A DNA stretch of 64,000 nt from Desulforamulus ruminis DSM 2154 (GTDB lineage: Bacteria > Bacillota > Desulfotomaculia > Desulfotomaculales > Desulfotomaculaceae): contig NC_015589.1 in assembly GCF_000215085.1 (NCBI RefSeq), forward strand, positions 558,001 to 622,000, written 5' to 3'. Under the pieces are notes generated by a model. It was given only the letters and a program-made list of their open reading frames with translations. It did no database searches and was not told the origin of the DNA. Every line of letters begins with the position of its first letter. The first letter of the stretch is position 1. Positions 53,260 to 62,947 of the stretch are shown here, in pieces. A program made the position numbers and the translations under genes.

Positions 53260-53319
53260 ATATCTATGTCGATATGAATGTTTATTTAAAGATTCCTTGG
53301 TTAGGAGAATTATTCTTTA

Positions 53320-53508
53320 TTATCTGTTCTTGACGGGAAGCTTTTGATAAATATCAAATAAATCTTTCAATGTTTCTTCGACAACTTTATATCCGCCATT
53401 TCCGTTTATTGCAGTATCAAGTCTGGCGTAAATGATCATTAATAAACTCTTGGCATCTGCTTCGTCTAAGTTAATAACTTTCTCTCTTATTTTTTCAATT
53501 TGCAACAT
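53320..53508 (-). CDS. Small uncharacterised protein
   Basis: 62 residues (LQIEKIREKVINLDEADAKS...), mostly helical and charged, with no recognised domain. Real coding is supported by TAGGAGG 9 bases before the ATG at 53508 and by normal stop placement. An earlier ATG at 53517 touches the ribosome site. It lies alone on the minus strand between the MFS gene and the ferredoxin operon. The helix content would suit a Spo0E-like or dimeric regulatory peptide, but no signature supports either. Confidence 0.6.
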   Translation of the reverse strand: MLQIEKIREKVINLDEADAKSLLMIIYARLDTAINGNGGYKVVEETLKDLFDIYQKLPVKNR

Positions 53509-53649
53509 TAAGAACATCCTCCTAGGGAATGGTTATTATTTGGCCTATTCATTAAAGGCTGTCGGTTATTATAGTTGGCAAATGTTCATATACTAAGTCT
53601 ATCATTTGTGGCTTGGTGCAGTATAGACGACAGTTTAAAAAGCCCATAA

Positions 53650-53708
53650 AAGTGACCAAAATTATTGAAAAGGTGTGACGAGGGTCACTTTTTTTTTATT
53701 GTTTCTCC
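53650..53708. terminator. Terminator-like hairpin upstream of the ferredoxin-hcp operon
   Basis: AAGTGACC (53650-53657) pairs with GGTCACTT (53693-53700) across a 35-base loop, followed by a run of eight T on the plus strand. The minus strand also has TTTTA after it. What it terminates on the plus strand is unclear. Confidence 0.55.
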
Positions 53709-53989
53709 TGTAAACTGTAAACTAGCTTCAGAAAAGAATACGAACCCGGAAATCCGCCAACTATTTGTTATTTAATTGTAAGAATTAACCGGCAGGAAAA
53801 ACGCGAGTCCGGGAAGAATGAAGGTAAAATTAACTTGGTCTTATTATAAATATAAGTTAATCAGGCTCAAAGACCTTCAAGTATCACTAAAACCAAGACC
53901 CCAATTTCAAGATTTTTTAGAATAGTAAGTTACTTTTAAAATAGGGATTAAAAAGATGTTATTTATCTCCATATAAAGGAGGTGTTAAA
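53709..53989 (+). promoter_or_regulatory. Upstream region of ferredoxin-hcp with inverted repeat
   Basis: 280 bases without a gene. ATTAACTT (53829-53836) and AAGTTAAT (53854-53861) form an 8-base inverted repeat 17 bases apart around an A/T-rich core holding TATAAA. A smaller symmetry AGTAAGTTACT lies near 53925-53935. Hcp genes are commonly controlled by NO/redox regulators (HcpR, NsrR), but neither site matches a consensus I can state firmly. Confidence 0.4.
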
Positions 53990-54172
53990 TTGCATCCTGT
54001 GGTTGACGAAGAAGGCTGTATTGCCTGTGGTACCTGTGCCGCCGTATGTCCGGCGAAGCCCACGGTTTTTGAAGTGGCCGAGGTATCCAAGGTGATGCGC
54101 CCGGAAGCTTGTATTGAATGCGGGGCCTGTGAGGAAAATTGTCCTACCGGTTCCATTAAACTAACCAATTAA
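53990..54172 (+). CDS. 2[4Fe-4S] ferredoxin
   Basis: 60 residues with two cluster motifs, CIACGTCAAVCP and CIECGACEENCP, so eight Cys for two [4Fe-4S] clusters. TTG start 6 bases after AAGGAGGT. It lies 22 bases before hcp and is the obvious electron donor to it. Confidence 0.93.
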   Translation: MHPVVDEEGCIACGTCAAVCPAKPTVFEVAEVSKVMRPEACIECGACEENCPTGSIKLTN

Positions 54173-54194
54173 TTAAGATAAAGGAGGAAAAGAT

Positions 54195-55823
54195 ATGTTC
54201 TGTAACCAATGTGAGCAAACCGCCAAAGGTACCGGCTGTACGGTCAGCGGAGTTTGCGGCAAAAAGCCGGAAGTAGCCGCCCTGCAGGACCTGGTATTAC
54301 ATGCTGTCAAGGGATTATCCCTCTATGCCAATGAGGGACGTAAGGTGGGCGTAGTGGACCAGGAGGTCAATCATTTTACCGTTGAAGCTTTATTTAATAC
54401 GCTTACCAATGTGAATTTTGATCCCGAGCGTTTTCAAATACTTCTTAACCGTTGTGCGGAATTAGCCGCTCAACTTAAAGAGAAGGTTGCCCGGGCCGGC
54501 GGTAATGTCGCCTTTAGCGATCCCGCCGCCAGCTTCCAACCTGCTGCCAGTCTGGAGGACTTGATTAAACAGGGAGAGGCTGTAGGAATGGTTAACGATC
54601 ATGATGCCGATGCAGATATCCAGTCCTTGCAGCAAATTCTAGTCTATGGCTTAAAAGGAATTTCCGCCTACGCCGACCACGCTAAAATCCTGGGCCAAGA
54701 AGATGATATGGTCTATGCCTTCATTCATGAGGCCATGGCCGCTCTAACCAACAAAGGGCTGGGGCTGAACGATTGGGTTGGTCTGGTGCTGAAATGCGGT
54801 GAAGTCAACCTGCGTGTAATGGAACTGTTGGATGCAGGAAACACCGGCAAGTTCGGTCACCCGGTACCTACGGAAGTTCCCCTGGGACATAAAAAAGGCA
54901 AGTGTATCTTAGTATCCGGCCATGATCTGCAAGACTTGGCCAACCTGCTGGAGCAAACCGAAGGCAAGGGCATTTATGTCTATACCCACGGTGAAATGCT
55001 GCCCACCCACGGTTATCCGGAACTGAAGAAATACAAGCACTTCTATGGACATTACGGGACCGCCTGGCAGAATCAGAAGAAGGAGTTTGCTGAGTTCCCC
55101 GGCAGCATCCTAATGACCACCAACTGCATTCAGAATCCTCAGGGTTATATGGAAAATATTTTCAGCACCGGTCAAGTTGGCTGGCCCGGCGTCGTCTATG
55201 TCAAAAACGGCGACTTTGGACCGGTTATTGAAAGGGCGCTGGCCCTGCCGGGATTTGCCGAAGATGAGGCTAAAGGCAGTGTAATGGTTGGTTTTGCCCG
55301 CAATACGGTGATGAGTGTGGCCGGCAAGGTCATCGAAGGAGTCAAAAACGGAGATATTAAACATTTCTTCCTGGTGGCCGGCTGCGATGGTGCCAAACCG
55401 GGACGCAACTATTACACCGAATTTGTAGAAAAAGCTCCCAAGGATACGGTCATTTTGACTCTGGCTTGCGGCAAGTTCCGTTTCTTTGATAAGAAACTGG
55501 GAGACATCGGGGGTATCCCTCGCCTGCTGGATATTGGGCAGTGCAATGATGCTTACTCCGCCATTCAAATTGCCGTAGCCCTGGCCAATGCCTTTGAATG
55601 CGGCGTGAACGACCTGCCGCTGTCCATGGTGCTTTCCTGGTACGAACAAAAGGCGGTTGCTATTTTACTGACCTTGCTGCACCTGGGGATTAAAGATATT
55701 CGTCTTGGCCCCAGTTTACCGGCCTTTATTTCCCCCAACGTCCTGGATGTTTTGGTCAAGAACTTCGACATTAAACCCATCACCACACCGGACCAAGACC
55801 TGGCTGCCATTCTTAAGCAGTAA
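54195..55823 (+). CDS. hcp: Hydroxylamine reductase / hybrid cluster protein
   Basis: 542 residues. The N-terminal Cys set C3-C6-C15-C21 (MFCNQCEQTAKGTGCTVSGVCG, spacing 2-8-5) is the class typical of anaerobes. Later conserved ligands of the hybrid cluster lie in THGEMLPTHGYPELKKY, MTTNCIQNP, LVAGCDGAKPGRNYY, LTLACGKFRF and the C-terminal LSWYEQKAVAILLTLLHLGI. It reduces hydroxylamine to ammonia and, in current models, detoxifies NO. Co-transcribed with the ferredoxin. GGAGG precedes the ATG. Confidence 0.95.
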   Translation: MFCNQCEQTAKGTGCTVSGVCGKKPEVAALQDLVLHAVKGLSLYANEGRKVGVVDQEVNHFTVEALFNTLTNVNFDPERFQILLNRCAELAAQLKEKVARAGGNVAFSDPAASFQPAASLEDLIKQGEAVGMVNDHDADADIQSLQQILVYGLKGISAYADHAKILGQEDDMVYAFIHEAMAALTNKGLGLNDWVGLVLKCGEVNLRVMELLDAGNTGKFGHPVPTEVPLGHKKGKCILVSGHDLQDLANLLEQTEGKGIYVYTHGEMLPTHGYPELKKYKHFYGHYGTAWQNQKKEFAEFPGSILMTTNCIQNPQGYMENIFSTGQVGWPGVVYVKNGDFGPVIERALALPGFAEDEAKGSVMVGFARNTVMSVAGKVIEGVKNGDIKHFFLVAGCDGAKPGRNYYTEFVEKAPKDTVILTLACGKFRFFDKKLGDIGGIPRLLDIGQCNDAYSAIQIAVALANAFECGVNDLPLSMVLSWYEQKAVAILLTLLHLGIKDIRLGPSLPAFISPNVLDVLVKNFDIKPITTPDQDLAAILKQ

Positions 55824-55888
55824 GCTTCCGGCAGGCCAAGGCTCCGTGTCGTGAATTACTTTGGTAAAAAATAAATGTCTAAAGAAAG

Positions 55889-55916
55889 CCCGGATCTCGT
55901 ATATACGAGATCCGGG
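55889..55916. repeat. Perfect 28-base palindrome between convergent hcp and malic enzyme genes
   Basis: Fourteen-base arms (CCCGGATCTCGTAT and its exact complement) with no loop bases, followed by TTAATC. It probably folds as a bidirectional terminator-like hairpin, although no proper T run is present. Confidence 0.75.
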
Positions 55917-55947
55917 TTAATCATTTGTGGCGTTTTATGGGCAGCGG

Positions 55948-57375
55948 TTAAAAGGAGTATTTCTCCTGATTTTCCCCGGATAAAATCTTCCGGGCGACTC
56001 CGGTACGTCCAGCCGTTTCTTCCACCGCCCGGGCTACCACCGGAGCCACCTCTTCATTAAAAACCGAAGGAATAATATGCTCGGGGTTCAACAATTCTTC
56101 GGTGACCATGCCGGCCAGGGCGTTTGCTGCGGCCAGACACATCTCATCGTTAATGCTTCGGGCGTGACAATTGAGGGTGCCCCGGAAGACGCCCGGAAAG
56201 GCCAGGGCATTGTTGATTTGATTGGGATAGTCGGACCGGCCGGTGGCGATGACCCCGGCGATGTCGTAAATTTCCTCCGGTTGAATCTCCGGGTCCGGGT
56301 TGGCCAGAGCGAAAACCACCGGCTGTTTATTCATCCTTTGGATATCTTCCCGTTGCAGCAGCCCGGGTGCCGATACGCCTATAAAGACATCGGCCCCGGC
56401 AATGACTTCCTTTAAACTGCCCTGCAGGTTATCCTCATTGGTGTTTTCAGCAATCCATGCTTTAAAGGGATTTTGGGGCTGGGCACCTCTACCAATGGCG
56501 CCTTTACGGTCGCAGACAATCATATGCCGGACACCGGCATTTTTCAGGATTTTGGCAATGGCCACCCCGGCAGCCCCGGCGCCGCTCAATACCAGCTTGA
56601 TTTCCGAAATGGATTTCCTCACCACTTTTAGGGCATTGAGTAAACCGGCCAGGGTTACGATGGCCGTTCCATGCTGGTCGTCATGAAAGACCGGAATGTC
56701 TAGCAGGTGCGCTAGTCTTTCTTCAATCTCAAAGCACTTGGGGGCGGCAATGTCCTCCAGATTAATACCGCCAAAGGCGGGAGCAATGGCTACCACCGCA
56801 TCAATAATCTGCTGAGGCTCGTGAACATCCAGGCAGATGGGCAGGGCATCCACCCCGGAAAATTGTTTAAATAAAAGGGCTTTGCCCTCCATCACCGGCA
56901 GGGCCGCAGTGGGACCCAGGTTTCCCAAGCCAAGGATGGCTGAACCGTCGGTTACAATGGCCACGGTGTTTCCCTTCATAGTTAATTTGTAAGCCATATC
57001 CGGTTCCCGGGCAATGGTTTCGGAAATGACCGCCACCCCCGGAGTATAAACCAGGGACAGGTCCTCCCAGTTCTGCACAGGCCTTTTGGGGGCCACTTCA
57101 ATTTTTCCTCCCATGTGCCAGGTAAATACCCTGTCGGCGATTTGGATGATCTGGACATCCGGCAGTTCTTTTAAAGCCCGGGTCAGACCTTCCAGGTCCC
57201 CTTTTTGGTGCAGGCGGATCATTAACTTCCTGACCGTATGAGACGGGGAAGCGGAGACCAATTCAATGGCTCCCAGACTTCCGCCCTCCCGGGCAATAAC
57301 ATCCAGTACGCGGGCCAGGGCTCCGGGACGGTTGGCTAATTTTAACTTAATGGTAACATTCAGGGACATAACCAT
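55948..57375 (-). CDS. NAD(P)-dependent malic enzyme with N-terminal ACT domain
   Basis: 475 residues. An ACT domain occupies residues about 1-80 ([21 protein letters not shown]), a ligand-binding regulator. The malic enzyme core follows: [73 protein letters not shown] and the NAD site [17 protein letters not shown]. It decarboxylates malate to pyruvate. With the C4-dicarboxylate symporter further right, it fits C4-acid use. ATG 57375 lies 7 bases after GAGGGG; the earlier TTG is part of the ribosome site. Confidence 0.92.
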   Translation of the reverse strand: MVMSLNVTIKLKLANRPGALARVLDVIAREGGSLGAIELVSASPSHTVRKLMIRLHQKGDLEGLTRALKELPDVQIIQIADRVFTWHMGGKIEVAPKRPVQNWEDLSLVYTPGVAVISETIAREPDMAYKLTMKGNTVAIVTDGSAILGLGNLGPTAALPVMEGKALLFKQFSGVDALPICLDVHEPQQIIDAVVAIAPAFGGINLEDIAAPKCFEIEERLAHLLDIPVFHDDQHGTAIVTLAGLLNALKVVRKSISEIKLVLSGAGAAGVAIAKILKNAGVRHMIVCDRKGAIGRGAQPQNPFKAWIAENTNEDNLQGSLKEVIAGADVFIGVSAPGLLQREDIQRMNKQPVVFALANPDPEIQPEEIYDIAGVIATGRSDYPNQINNALAFPGVFRGTLNCHARSINDEMCLAAANALAGMVTEELLNPEHIIPSVFNEEVAPVVARAVEETAGRTGVARKILSGENQEKYSF

Positions 57376-58027
57376 ACAAAAACCCCTCAATTCCTAATAA
57401 ATTATGTTAACCCAAAATTTTTTAAAATAACATTTATTGTTTTAGGATAACCATTATTTTGATTTATTTGTTCTTCATTTATTATCTTATCAATTTTCTC
57501 AAGTTAGTTGTAACATATATCATTATTTAGTATAAATTTTACATAATTAAATGGAGTAACCTTGACGATTATATAGAGTTAGTTTGAATAGAAGTTGAAA
57601 TTTATAATCCCGAGCAAAAAATAAGCTATGCTCCGGTCCAATAGGGCCACCGCTCCGTTTAAAGAGCCAAGTAACTAAACGGAACGGTGGCTCTATTCTG
57701 TTCCGCTGTTAAGTCGTTTTATAACAATACTGGTCGAAAATATATGACTCATCTGATTGACCCTGGTGGTAGGGGTTGTTATTATCTCGCTTGGTTGGAA
57801 AGCCCATCCTTAATTGAAAAAGCAGAAAAATAAATCGCTTTTAGCTTTTTATAAAATTTTTAAAAATAATTTATAGGCAGTTTAATATCTCCCGTTATAA
57901 TGGCTTCATAATATTAACTATTTTTAACTTAATTTTAGACAATTGTAAGTATAGTGCCTCGTCATGCTGGGCGATATCTTATTTATATAAAGCTTATTTT
58001 TGATTTTAACGAAGGAAAAAATTTTAC
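57376..58027. other. 650-base A/T-rich gap with a large hairpin
   Basis: No gene seen. At 57640-57697 two 21-base arms (57640-57660 and 57677-57697) pair almost perfectly, with one G-U pair and one mismatch, over a 16-base loop. The remainder is A/T-rich with no recognised riboswitch or small RNA. Confidence 0.65.
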
Positions 58028-58056
58028 TTGACAGAACCGGGACCGGTTGATATGTT
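58028..58056 (+). promoter_or_regulatory. RND operon promoter with palindromic operator
   Basis: TTGACA (58028-58033), 17-base spacer, TATGTT (58051-58056). The palindrome AACCGG-GA-CCGGTT (58035-58048) fills the spacer, so a bound repressor would block RNA polymerase. The first gene downstream is a TetR regulator. Confidence 0.8.
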
Positions 58057-58105
58057 GTATTTGGAAACTGAAGGAACCAAAGGAGTTTCCTGAGGGAGGT
58101 TGACC

Positions 58106-58690
58106 TTGAAAGAAAAAATTATTCAATCGGCTGCATCTCAGATTATGAAATTTGGCTTTAGAAAGTTCACCGTGGACGACATAGCCAGTGATCTGGGGAT
58201 TAGTAAAAAAACCATTTATAAATTTTTTGAGAGTAAAAAAGAGATTATCAGCACGGTTGTGGATAGCTACATCGAGAAAGAAAAAGAGGATACCCTTTTG
58301 GCTTTAAAGGCCGACGGAAATTGGATTGATAAATTTAAAGAGATGATCTGCTGTGAAAGCGCCCATGAAAAAGCCCCGCCATGGCTAGTGGAGGAACTTC
58401 AGCAGTTTTTCCCGGAGGAATGGGCTAAGGCTGATGCGCTGGATCGGTTTAAAATGGAACAGCTTCAAATTCTGTTGACCCAGGGGGTTGAAAAGGGGGT
58501 TGTGAGAGGGGACATTCACCCGGCGATCATTGGAATGGCTTTAGGCTGTGCCATCAATGGTTTATTTGACTTTAAATTTTTAAGACAACATGATTTGACC
58601 TTTAATCAGGCCATGCAAGGAGTTAAAGAGATTTTTTTACAGGGTATTCTAGAAAATAAACCGGTGCAAAGGGGTAACATGGATTTATGA
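58106..58690 (+). CDS. TetR-family regulator of the RND operon
   Basis: 194 residues. N-terminal TetR helix-turn-helix (MKFGFRKFTVDDIASDLGISKKTIYKFFESK); the C-terminal ligand domain is variable. It probably represses its own operon through the palindrome at 58035-58048. I chose TTG 58106, 5-6 bases after GGGAGGT; TTG 58100 overlaps the ribosome site. Its stop overlaps the start of the membrane fusion gene by 4 bases (ATGA). Confidence 0.88.
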   Translation: MKEKIIQSAASQIMKFGFRKFTVDDIASDLGISKKTIYKFFESKKEIISTVVDSYIEKEKEDTLLALKADGNWIDKFKEMICCESAHEKAPPWLVEELQQFFPEEWAKADALDRFKMEQLQILLTQGVEKGVVRGDIHPAIIGMALGCAINGLFDFKFLRQHDLTFNQAMQGVKEIFLQGILENKPVQRGNMDL

Positions 58691-59775
58691 AAAACAAATG
58701 GAAGTTATGGCTGGTACCCGTGGCGGTCATTTTAGCCGTTGGTATCGTCAAGGGAGGAAGTCTCTGGGGTAAAGATCAAAAGCCCCAAAGTCCGGTGGTA
58801 ACAACGGTGGCGGTAAAGGAAGTGACCAAGGTAAAAAGTGAAAATGCTTTGGAACTGACCGGCAGTATTGAAGCTTTTAACGAAGCCATTATCAGTGCCA
58901 AGGTGTCCGGACGGGTAAGTCAGGTGGCGGTGGAAAACGGTGATCAAGCAGTTCCGGGTCAGCCGCTGGTGCTGCTGGAAAGTGAAGATTTTATTCATGC
59001 CTTAACTTCCAGCCAGGCTGCCTTAAAGAAAGCGGAGACCGGGTTGGCTACGGCCCGATTGAACTATCAGCGTTTTGAGGAGTTACATAAAGAAGGTGCG
59101 GTTTCCCAGAAAGAGTTTGAAGATGTGGAAGCGGCTTTAAAAATGGCCGAAGCGGATGCCAGTTCTGCCGCAGCTGCCGTGGCCACTGCCGAGGAGGCAT
59201 TGCGCAATGCCACTATCACTTCCTCCCTGGGCGGGCTGGTGGCCAACCGCGACGTTACCACAGGCCAGGTGGTGGTTCCTGGAACCGTCCTGATGGCGGT
59301 GGAGGATATCTCATCCGTTTATGCGGTGACTCATATTGAGCAGAAGGACCTGGCTCTGATGAAAAAGGGATTAAAAGCCGAGATTAAGGTGGACAGTTAT
59401 GCCGACCGGAACTTTGACGGTGTGGTAGAAGTGATAAACCCGGTGGCCAGTAAAGGAGCCAGGGTTTTTGAAACCAAGATAAAAGTGGATAACAAGGACC
59501 ATTTATTGAAACCAGGCATGTTTGCCAAAGTTAAAGTAAAGACCGGAGAGGCGGTGGATGTCCTGACGGTGCCCCAGGCAGCTCTGACAACCAAGCAGGG
59601 GATGTATTTTGTCTTTGTTCCCGATGGAGATAAGGTGAAACGCCTGCAGGTTGAAATCGGCAGGGTCATTGATCAATCAGTTGAAATCAAAAGCGGTTTA
59701 TCCGAAGGGCAAAAAGTAGTGACAACCAATGTCAACAAATTAAAGGATCAGGATCGCATTAAGATCGCCAAGTAA
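58687..59775 (+). CDS. RND efflux membrane fusion protein (HlyD/AcrA family)
   Basis: 362 residues. An N-terminal membrane anchor (LWLVPVAVILAVGIVKGGSLW) precedes the barrel-sandwich/lipoyl half (EAIISAKVSGRVSQVAVENGDQ), a coiled-coil hairpin (residues about 95-170, with FEELHKEGAVSQKEFE), the second lipoyl half (ATITSSLGGLVANRDVTTGQVV) and a beta-barrel domain. It links the RND pump to the outside. No outer-membrane channel gene follows, consistent with a single-membrane cell. A Shine-Dalgarno-like GGGG and the ATGA overlap support the start. Confidence 0.9.
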   Translation: MKNKWKLWLVPVAVILAVGIVKGGSLWGKDQKPQSPVVTTVAVKEVTKVKSENALELTGSIEAFNEAIISAKVSGRVSQVAVENGDQAVPGQPLVLLESEDFIHALTSSQAALKKAETGLATARLNYQRFEELHKEGAVSQKEFEDVEAALKMAEADASSAAAAVATAEEALRNATITSSLGGLVANRDVTTGQVVVPGTVLMAVEDISSVYAVTHIEQKDLALMKKGLKAEIKVDSYADRNFDGVVEVINPVASKGARVFETKIKVDNKDHLLKPGMFAKVKVKTGEAVDVLTVPQAALTTKQGMYFVFVPDGDKVKRLQVEIGRVIDQSVEIKSGLSEGQKVVTTNVNKLKDQDRIKIAK

Positions 59776-59789
59776 CGGGAGGATAAAAT

Positions 59790-62700
59790 ATGTTTCTTAC
59801 AAACCTCAGTTTAAAGAGGCCGGTTTTTGCAACGGTCACGATCCTGGCCCTTTTAGCCGTGGGAATTATCAGCTATATTGACTTGAATATCAATGACTAT
59901 CCGGAAGTGGAATTCCCCTATGTGGCCGTTACCGTGGTACAGCCGGGAGCTTCGCCGGAGCAGGTTGAAACAAAAATTGTTCATAAATTGGAAGAGGCTG
60001 TGGGCCAGATTTCCGGGGTAAAACACATTTATGCCAGCGCCAGTGAGGGTATAGCTATGGTTTTTGCCGAGTTTTCCCTGGAGACATCGCCGGAAGTGGC
60101 GGCCCAGGATGTCCGGGATAAAATTGGCACCATCCGGGGAGATTTGCCCCAGGATATTGAAGAACCCATTATCGCCCGGTATGACCCTTCCTCTCAGCCC
60201 ATCGTATCCCTGGCCGTTACCGGAGATCTCTCCATGCGGGAGATGACAACCTTAGTGGAAGATCTGGTGAAAAGACGAATTGAAGTGGTTAACGGCGTGG
60301 GCTCCATTAGTATTTACGGGGATGTCAAAAGAGAAATACAAATTAACCTGGATAAAGACAAACTGGCGGCCTACGGGTTGACCACTGCCGAGGTGCTGAA
60401 CAGTCTGCGCAGTGAAAACATGGAGGTGCCTGGCGGCAAAGTGGGCAGTGGCGGCCGGGAAATGACCATCCGGACGGTGGGAAATATCGAACGGGTGGAG
60501 GACTTTGCCAATCTGCCGGTAGCCCGGCGTGATGGTGTTCAACTCTACGTCAAAGATATTGCCACCGTAGTAGACGGTGTGGAGGAACAGGACAGTATTT
60601 CCCGCTACCAGGGTAAACCGGCCATCGGTCTGGATATTATCAAACAATCCGGAGCCAATACGGTGGAAGTGGGAGAGGAAATTAAGAAAGTCCTGGAGGA
60701 ATTAAAGAAGGAATTGCCTCCGGGAGTTCATCTGGAGCTGGTCAGAGATAATTCCAGATACATTCGGGATTCGGTGAATGATGTGAGAAATACGCTGATT
60801 GAAGGAAGTATACTGGCGGTATTAACGGTATTTATCTTCCTCCGGGATTGGCGCAGCACATTAATCAGCGCCCTGGCCATTCCCAGTTCCATCATTGCCA
60901 CTTTCTTTGCTATGAAGCTGCTGGGCTTTACCTTAAATTTTATGTCACTGATGTCTCTTTCCCTGGCAGTGGGGCTGTTGATTGACGATGCCATCGTAGT
61001 TATTGAGAATATTGTACGCCATTTGCGAATGGGTAAAACCCCCTTTGAGGCAGCCAAAGACGGTACAACGGAAATTGGTCTGGCGGTAACCTCCACCACC
61101 TTGACTGTTGTGGCCGTGTTTTTGCCGGTGGGGATGATGACCGGTATTGTAGGCCAATTTTTCAAGCAGTTTGGTATTACGGTTGTCTGCAGTGTTCTGG
61201 TATCCCTCTTTGTAGCCTTTACCCTGGTTCCCATGCTTTCATCAAAATACTTGAAGGATGAAGAGCGCCTGCCCTGGGGGCCATTGGGCAAATTTATGAA
61301 GTGGTTTAACCGGGGATTTGATAATATAACGGTAAAATACGCCGGGTTCTTAAAAATAGTCCTAAAAAATCGGCTTAAAGTTCTTGGGGTGGCTGCCTTG
61401 TTGTTTATTGGCAGTTTAGCGCTGATTCCCTTTTTGGGTTCCACCTTTATGCCCGGTGGAGATTATGCCGAATTATATGTGACAGCGGACCTGGATGCCG
61501 GTTTAAATATTCAATCGACCGGCAAGACCACAGAAGAAGTGGAAAAAATCTTAAGAGGATACCCGGAAGTGACGCAGGTTTATTCTACCATTCAAACGGA
61601 TAAGGCCAATATCTTTGTGAAGCTGGTGGATAAGCACCAGCGGGATATGAGCATTGATGAACTGGCCACAAATATGAGAAAGAAATTAAGCCGGGTTACG
61701 GGGGCGCAGGTTGTTGTTAACCAGCAATCCGGGATGACGGAAGGGGCGGCGGTGCAATTCAGACTACTGGGCGACGATCTGGATCAACTGCAGATCTATG
61801 CGGAACAGGCTCAGAAGATTATGGAGAGTATTCCCGGGGCAGTAGACGTATCCCGGAGCTACAAGCCGGGTAAACCCGAGGGTCAGGTACAAATTAAACC
61901 GGATATGGCCGCAGACCTTGGCATCAGCACGGCAGTGGCTGCCGATACCCTCCATACTCTGTTTAATGGGGTGGTGGTCAGCCAATTTGAGGACGGGGAG
62001 GAGCGTTTTGACGTTCGGGTGCGCTTGCAGGAAGAAAATCGCCGGAGTCTGGCGGATTTGAGCAACATTTATCTGCCCAGCAGCCACGACGACTCCATGG
62101 TTCCCTTGAGTCAGGTGACGGAAACGGTTTTTGCCACTTCTCCAAGCCAAATCAGCCGTTTTGACCGTACCAAGGAAATTGTTTTATCCTGCAACCTGGA
62201 GGGGACTTCTTTAGGCGAATTTAATAAAGTCTTTATGGAGCGAATCGATCAGGAAATGAAAATGGCCCAAGGTTACGACTTCTTTGAGGGCGGTGATGCG
62301 GAAATGATGGGTGAAACCTTTACTGTGATGATCCTGGCCCTTATTACCGCCGTGCTATTTATCTTTTTTATTCTGGCAGCCCAATTTGAAAGTTATATTG
62401 ATCCCTTTTCCATCATGCTGTCCCTGCCCATGGCCGTAGTAGGGGCCATTCTAGGGCTGCTCCTTTTTAACAGTGATCTAAGCATCATGTCTATGATCGG
62501 CATTATCATGTTAATGGGTCTGGTTACCAAGAACGCTATTCTGTTGATTGACTTTACCAAGCAGGAACGGGGCAGAGGTGTGGAACGGAACGAAGCCTTG
62601 TGTAAAGCTGCATTAACACGCTTACGTCCGATTATCATGACCTCCACCGCCATGATTCTTGGCATGACGCCTTTGGCACTGGCCCTGGGTCCCGGTGCCG

Positions 62701-62891
62701 AAGGGCGGGCGCCTATGGCTCATGCCATTATTGGCGGGCTGATTACTTCCACCCTATTGACTCTGGTAGTGGTACCCGTTATTTATAGCCTGCTGGATGA
62801 CTTCAAGCAAAAGAGTCATAAAATAAAGGAACGAGTTTTCTCGCGGTCATCGGATAGCAAGGTTACGGAAGAGACTGTTAAATCCATTTAA
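59790..62891 (+). CDS. RND-family multidrug efflux permease (HAE1/AcrB-like)
   Basis: 1033 residues with 12 membrane helices and two large extracytoplasmic loops. N-terminal LSLKRPVFATVTILALLAVG and NDYPEVEFPYVAVTVVQPGASPEQVE are typical. The proton-relay acidic pair lies in LAVGLLIDDAIVVIENIVRHL of helix 4. The last motif is ALTRLRPIIMTSTAMILGMTPLALA. It exports hydrophobic compounds using the proton gradient. GGGAGG precedes the ATG. Third gene of the TetR operon, ended by a strong terminator. Confidence 0.93.
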   Translation: MFLTNLSLKRPVFATVTILALLAVGIISYIDLNINDYPEVEFPYVAVTVVQPGASPEQVETKIVHKLEEAVGQISGVKHIYASASEGIAMVFAEFSLETSPEVAAQDVRDKIGTIRGDLPQDIEEPIIARYDPSSQPIVSLAVTGDLSMREMTTLVEDLVKRRIEVVNGVGSISIYGDVKREIQINLDKDKLAAYGLTTAEVLNSLRSENMEVPGGKVGSGGREMTIRTVGNIERVEDFANLPVARRDGVQLYVKDIATVVDGVEEQDSISRYQGKPAIGLDIIKQSGANTVEVGEEIKKVLEELKKELPPGVHLELVRDNSRYIRDSVNDVRNTLIEGSILAVLTVFIFLRDWRSTLISALAIPSSIIATFFAMKLLGFTLNFMSLMSLSLAVGLLIDDAIVVIENIVRHLRMGKTPFEAAKDGTTEIGLAVTSTTLTVVAVFLPVGMMTGIVGQFFKQFGITVVCSVLVSLFVAFTLVPMLSSKYLKDEERLPWGPLGKFMKWFNRGFDNITVKYAGFLKIVLKNRLKVLGVAALLFIGSLALIPFLGSTFMPGGDYAELYVTADLDAGLNIQSTGKTTEEVEKILRGYPEVTQVYSTIQTDKANIFVKLVDKHQRDMSIDELATNMRKKLSRVTGAQVVVNQQSGMTEGAAVQFRLLGDDLDQLQIYAEQAQKIMESIPGAVDVSRSYKPGKPEGQVQIKPDMAADLGISTAVAADTLHTLFNGVVVSQFEDGEERFDVRVRLQEENRRSLADLSNIYLPSSHDDSMVPLSQVTETVFATSPSQISRFDRTKEIVLSCNLEGTSLGEFNKVFMERIDQEMKMAQGYDFFEGGDAEMMGETFTVMILALITAVLFIFFILAAQFESYIDPFSIMLSLPMAVVGAILGLLLFNSDLSIMSMIGIIMLMGLVTKNAILLIDFTKQERGRGVERNEALCKAALTRLRPIIMTSTAMILGMTPLALALGPGAEGRAPMAHAIIGGLITSTLLTLVVVPVIYSLLDDFKQKSHKIKERVFSRSSDSKVTEETVKSI

Positions 62892-62906
62892 AAAAGGGTT
62901 AAAAAT

Positions 62907-62936
62907 AAACCGGGGTTTGAGCAAACCCCGGTTTTG
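62907..62936. terminator. Terminator between convergent RND and symporter genes
   Basis: Perfect 12-bp stem AAACCGGGGTTT/AAACCCCGGTTT (62907-62918, 62923-62934), GAGC loop, T on the plus side and A-rich on the other, so usable from both directions. Confidence 0.88.
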
Positions 62937-62947
62937 TGTGTTGTTCT

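Noticed and set aside
60728-61444. 238-codon minus-strand frame inside the RND permease gene
   Set aside because: Antisense shadow with no ribosome site or recognisable family; the plus-strand permease is unambiguous.
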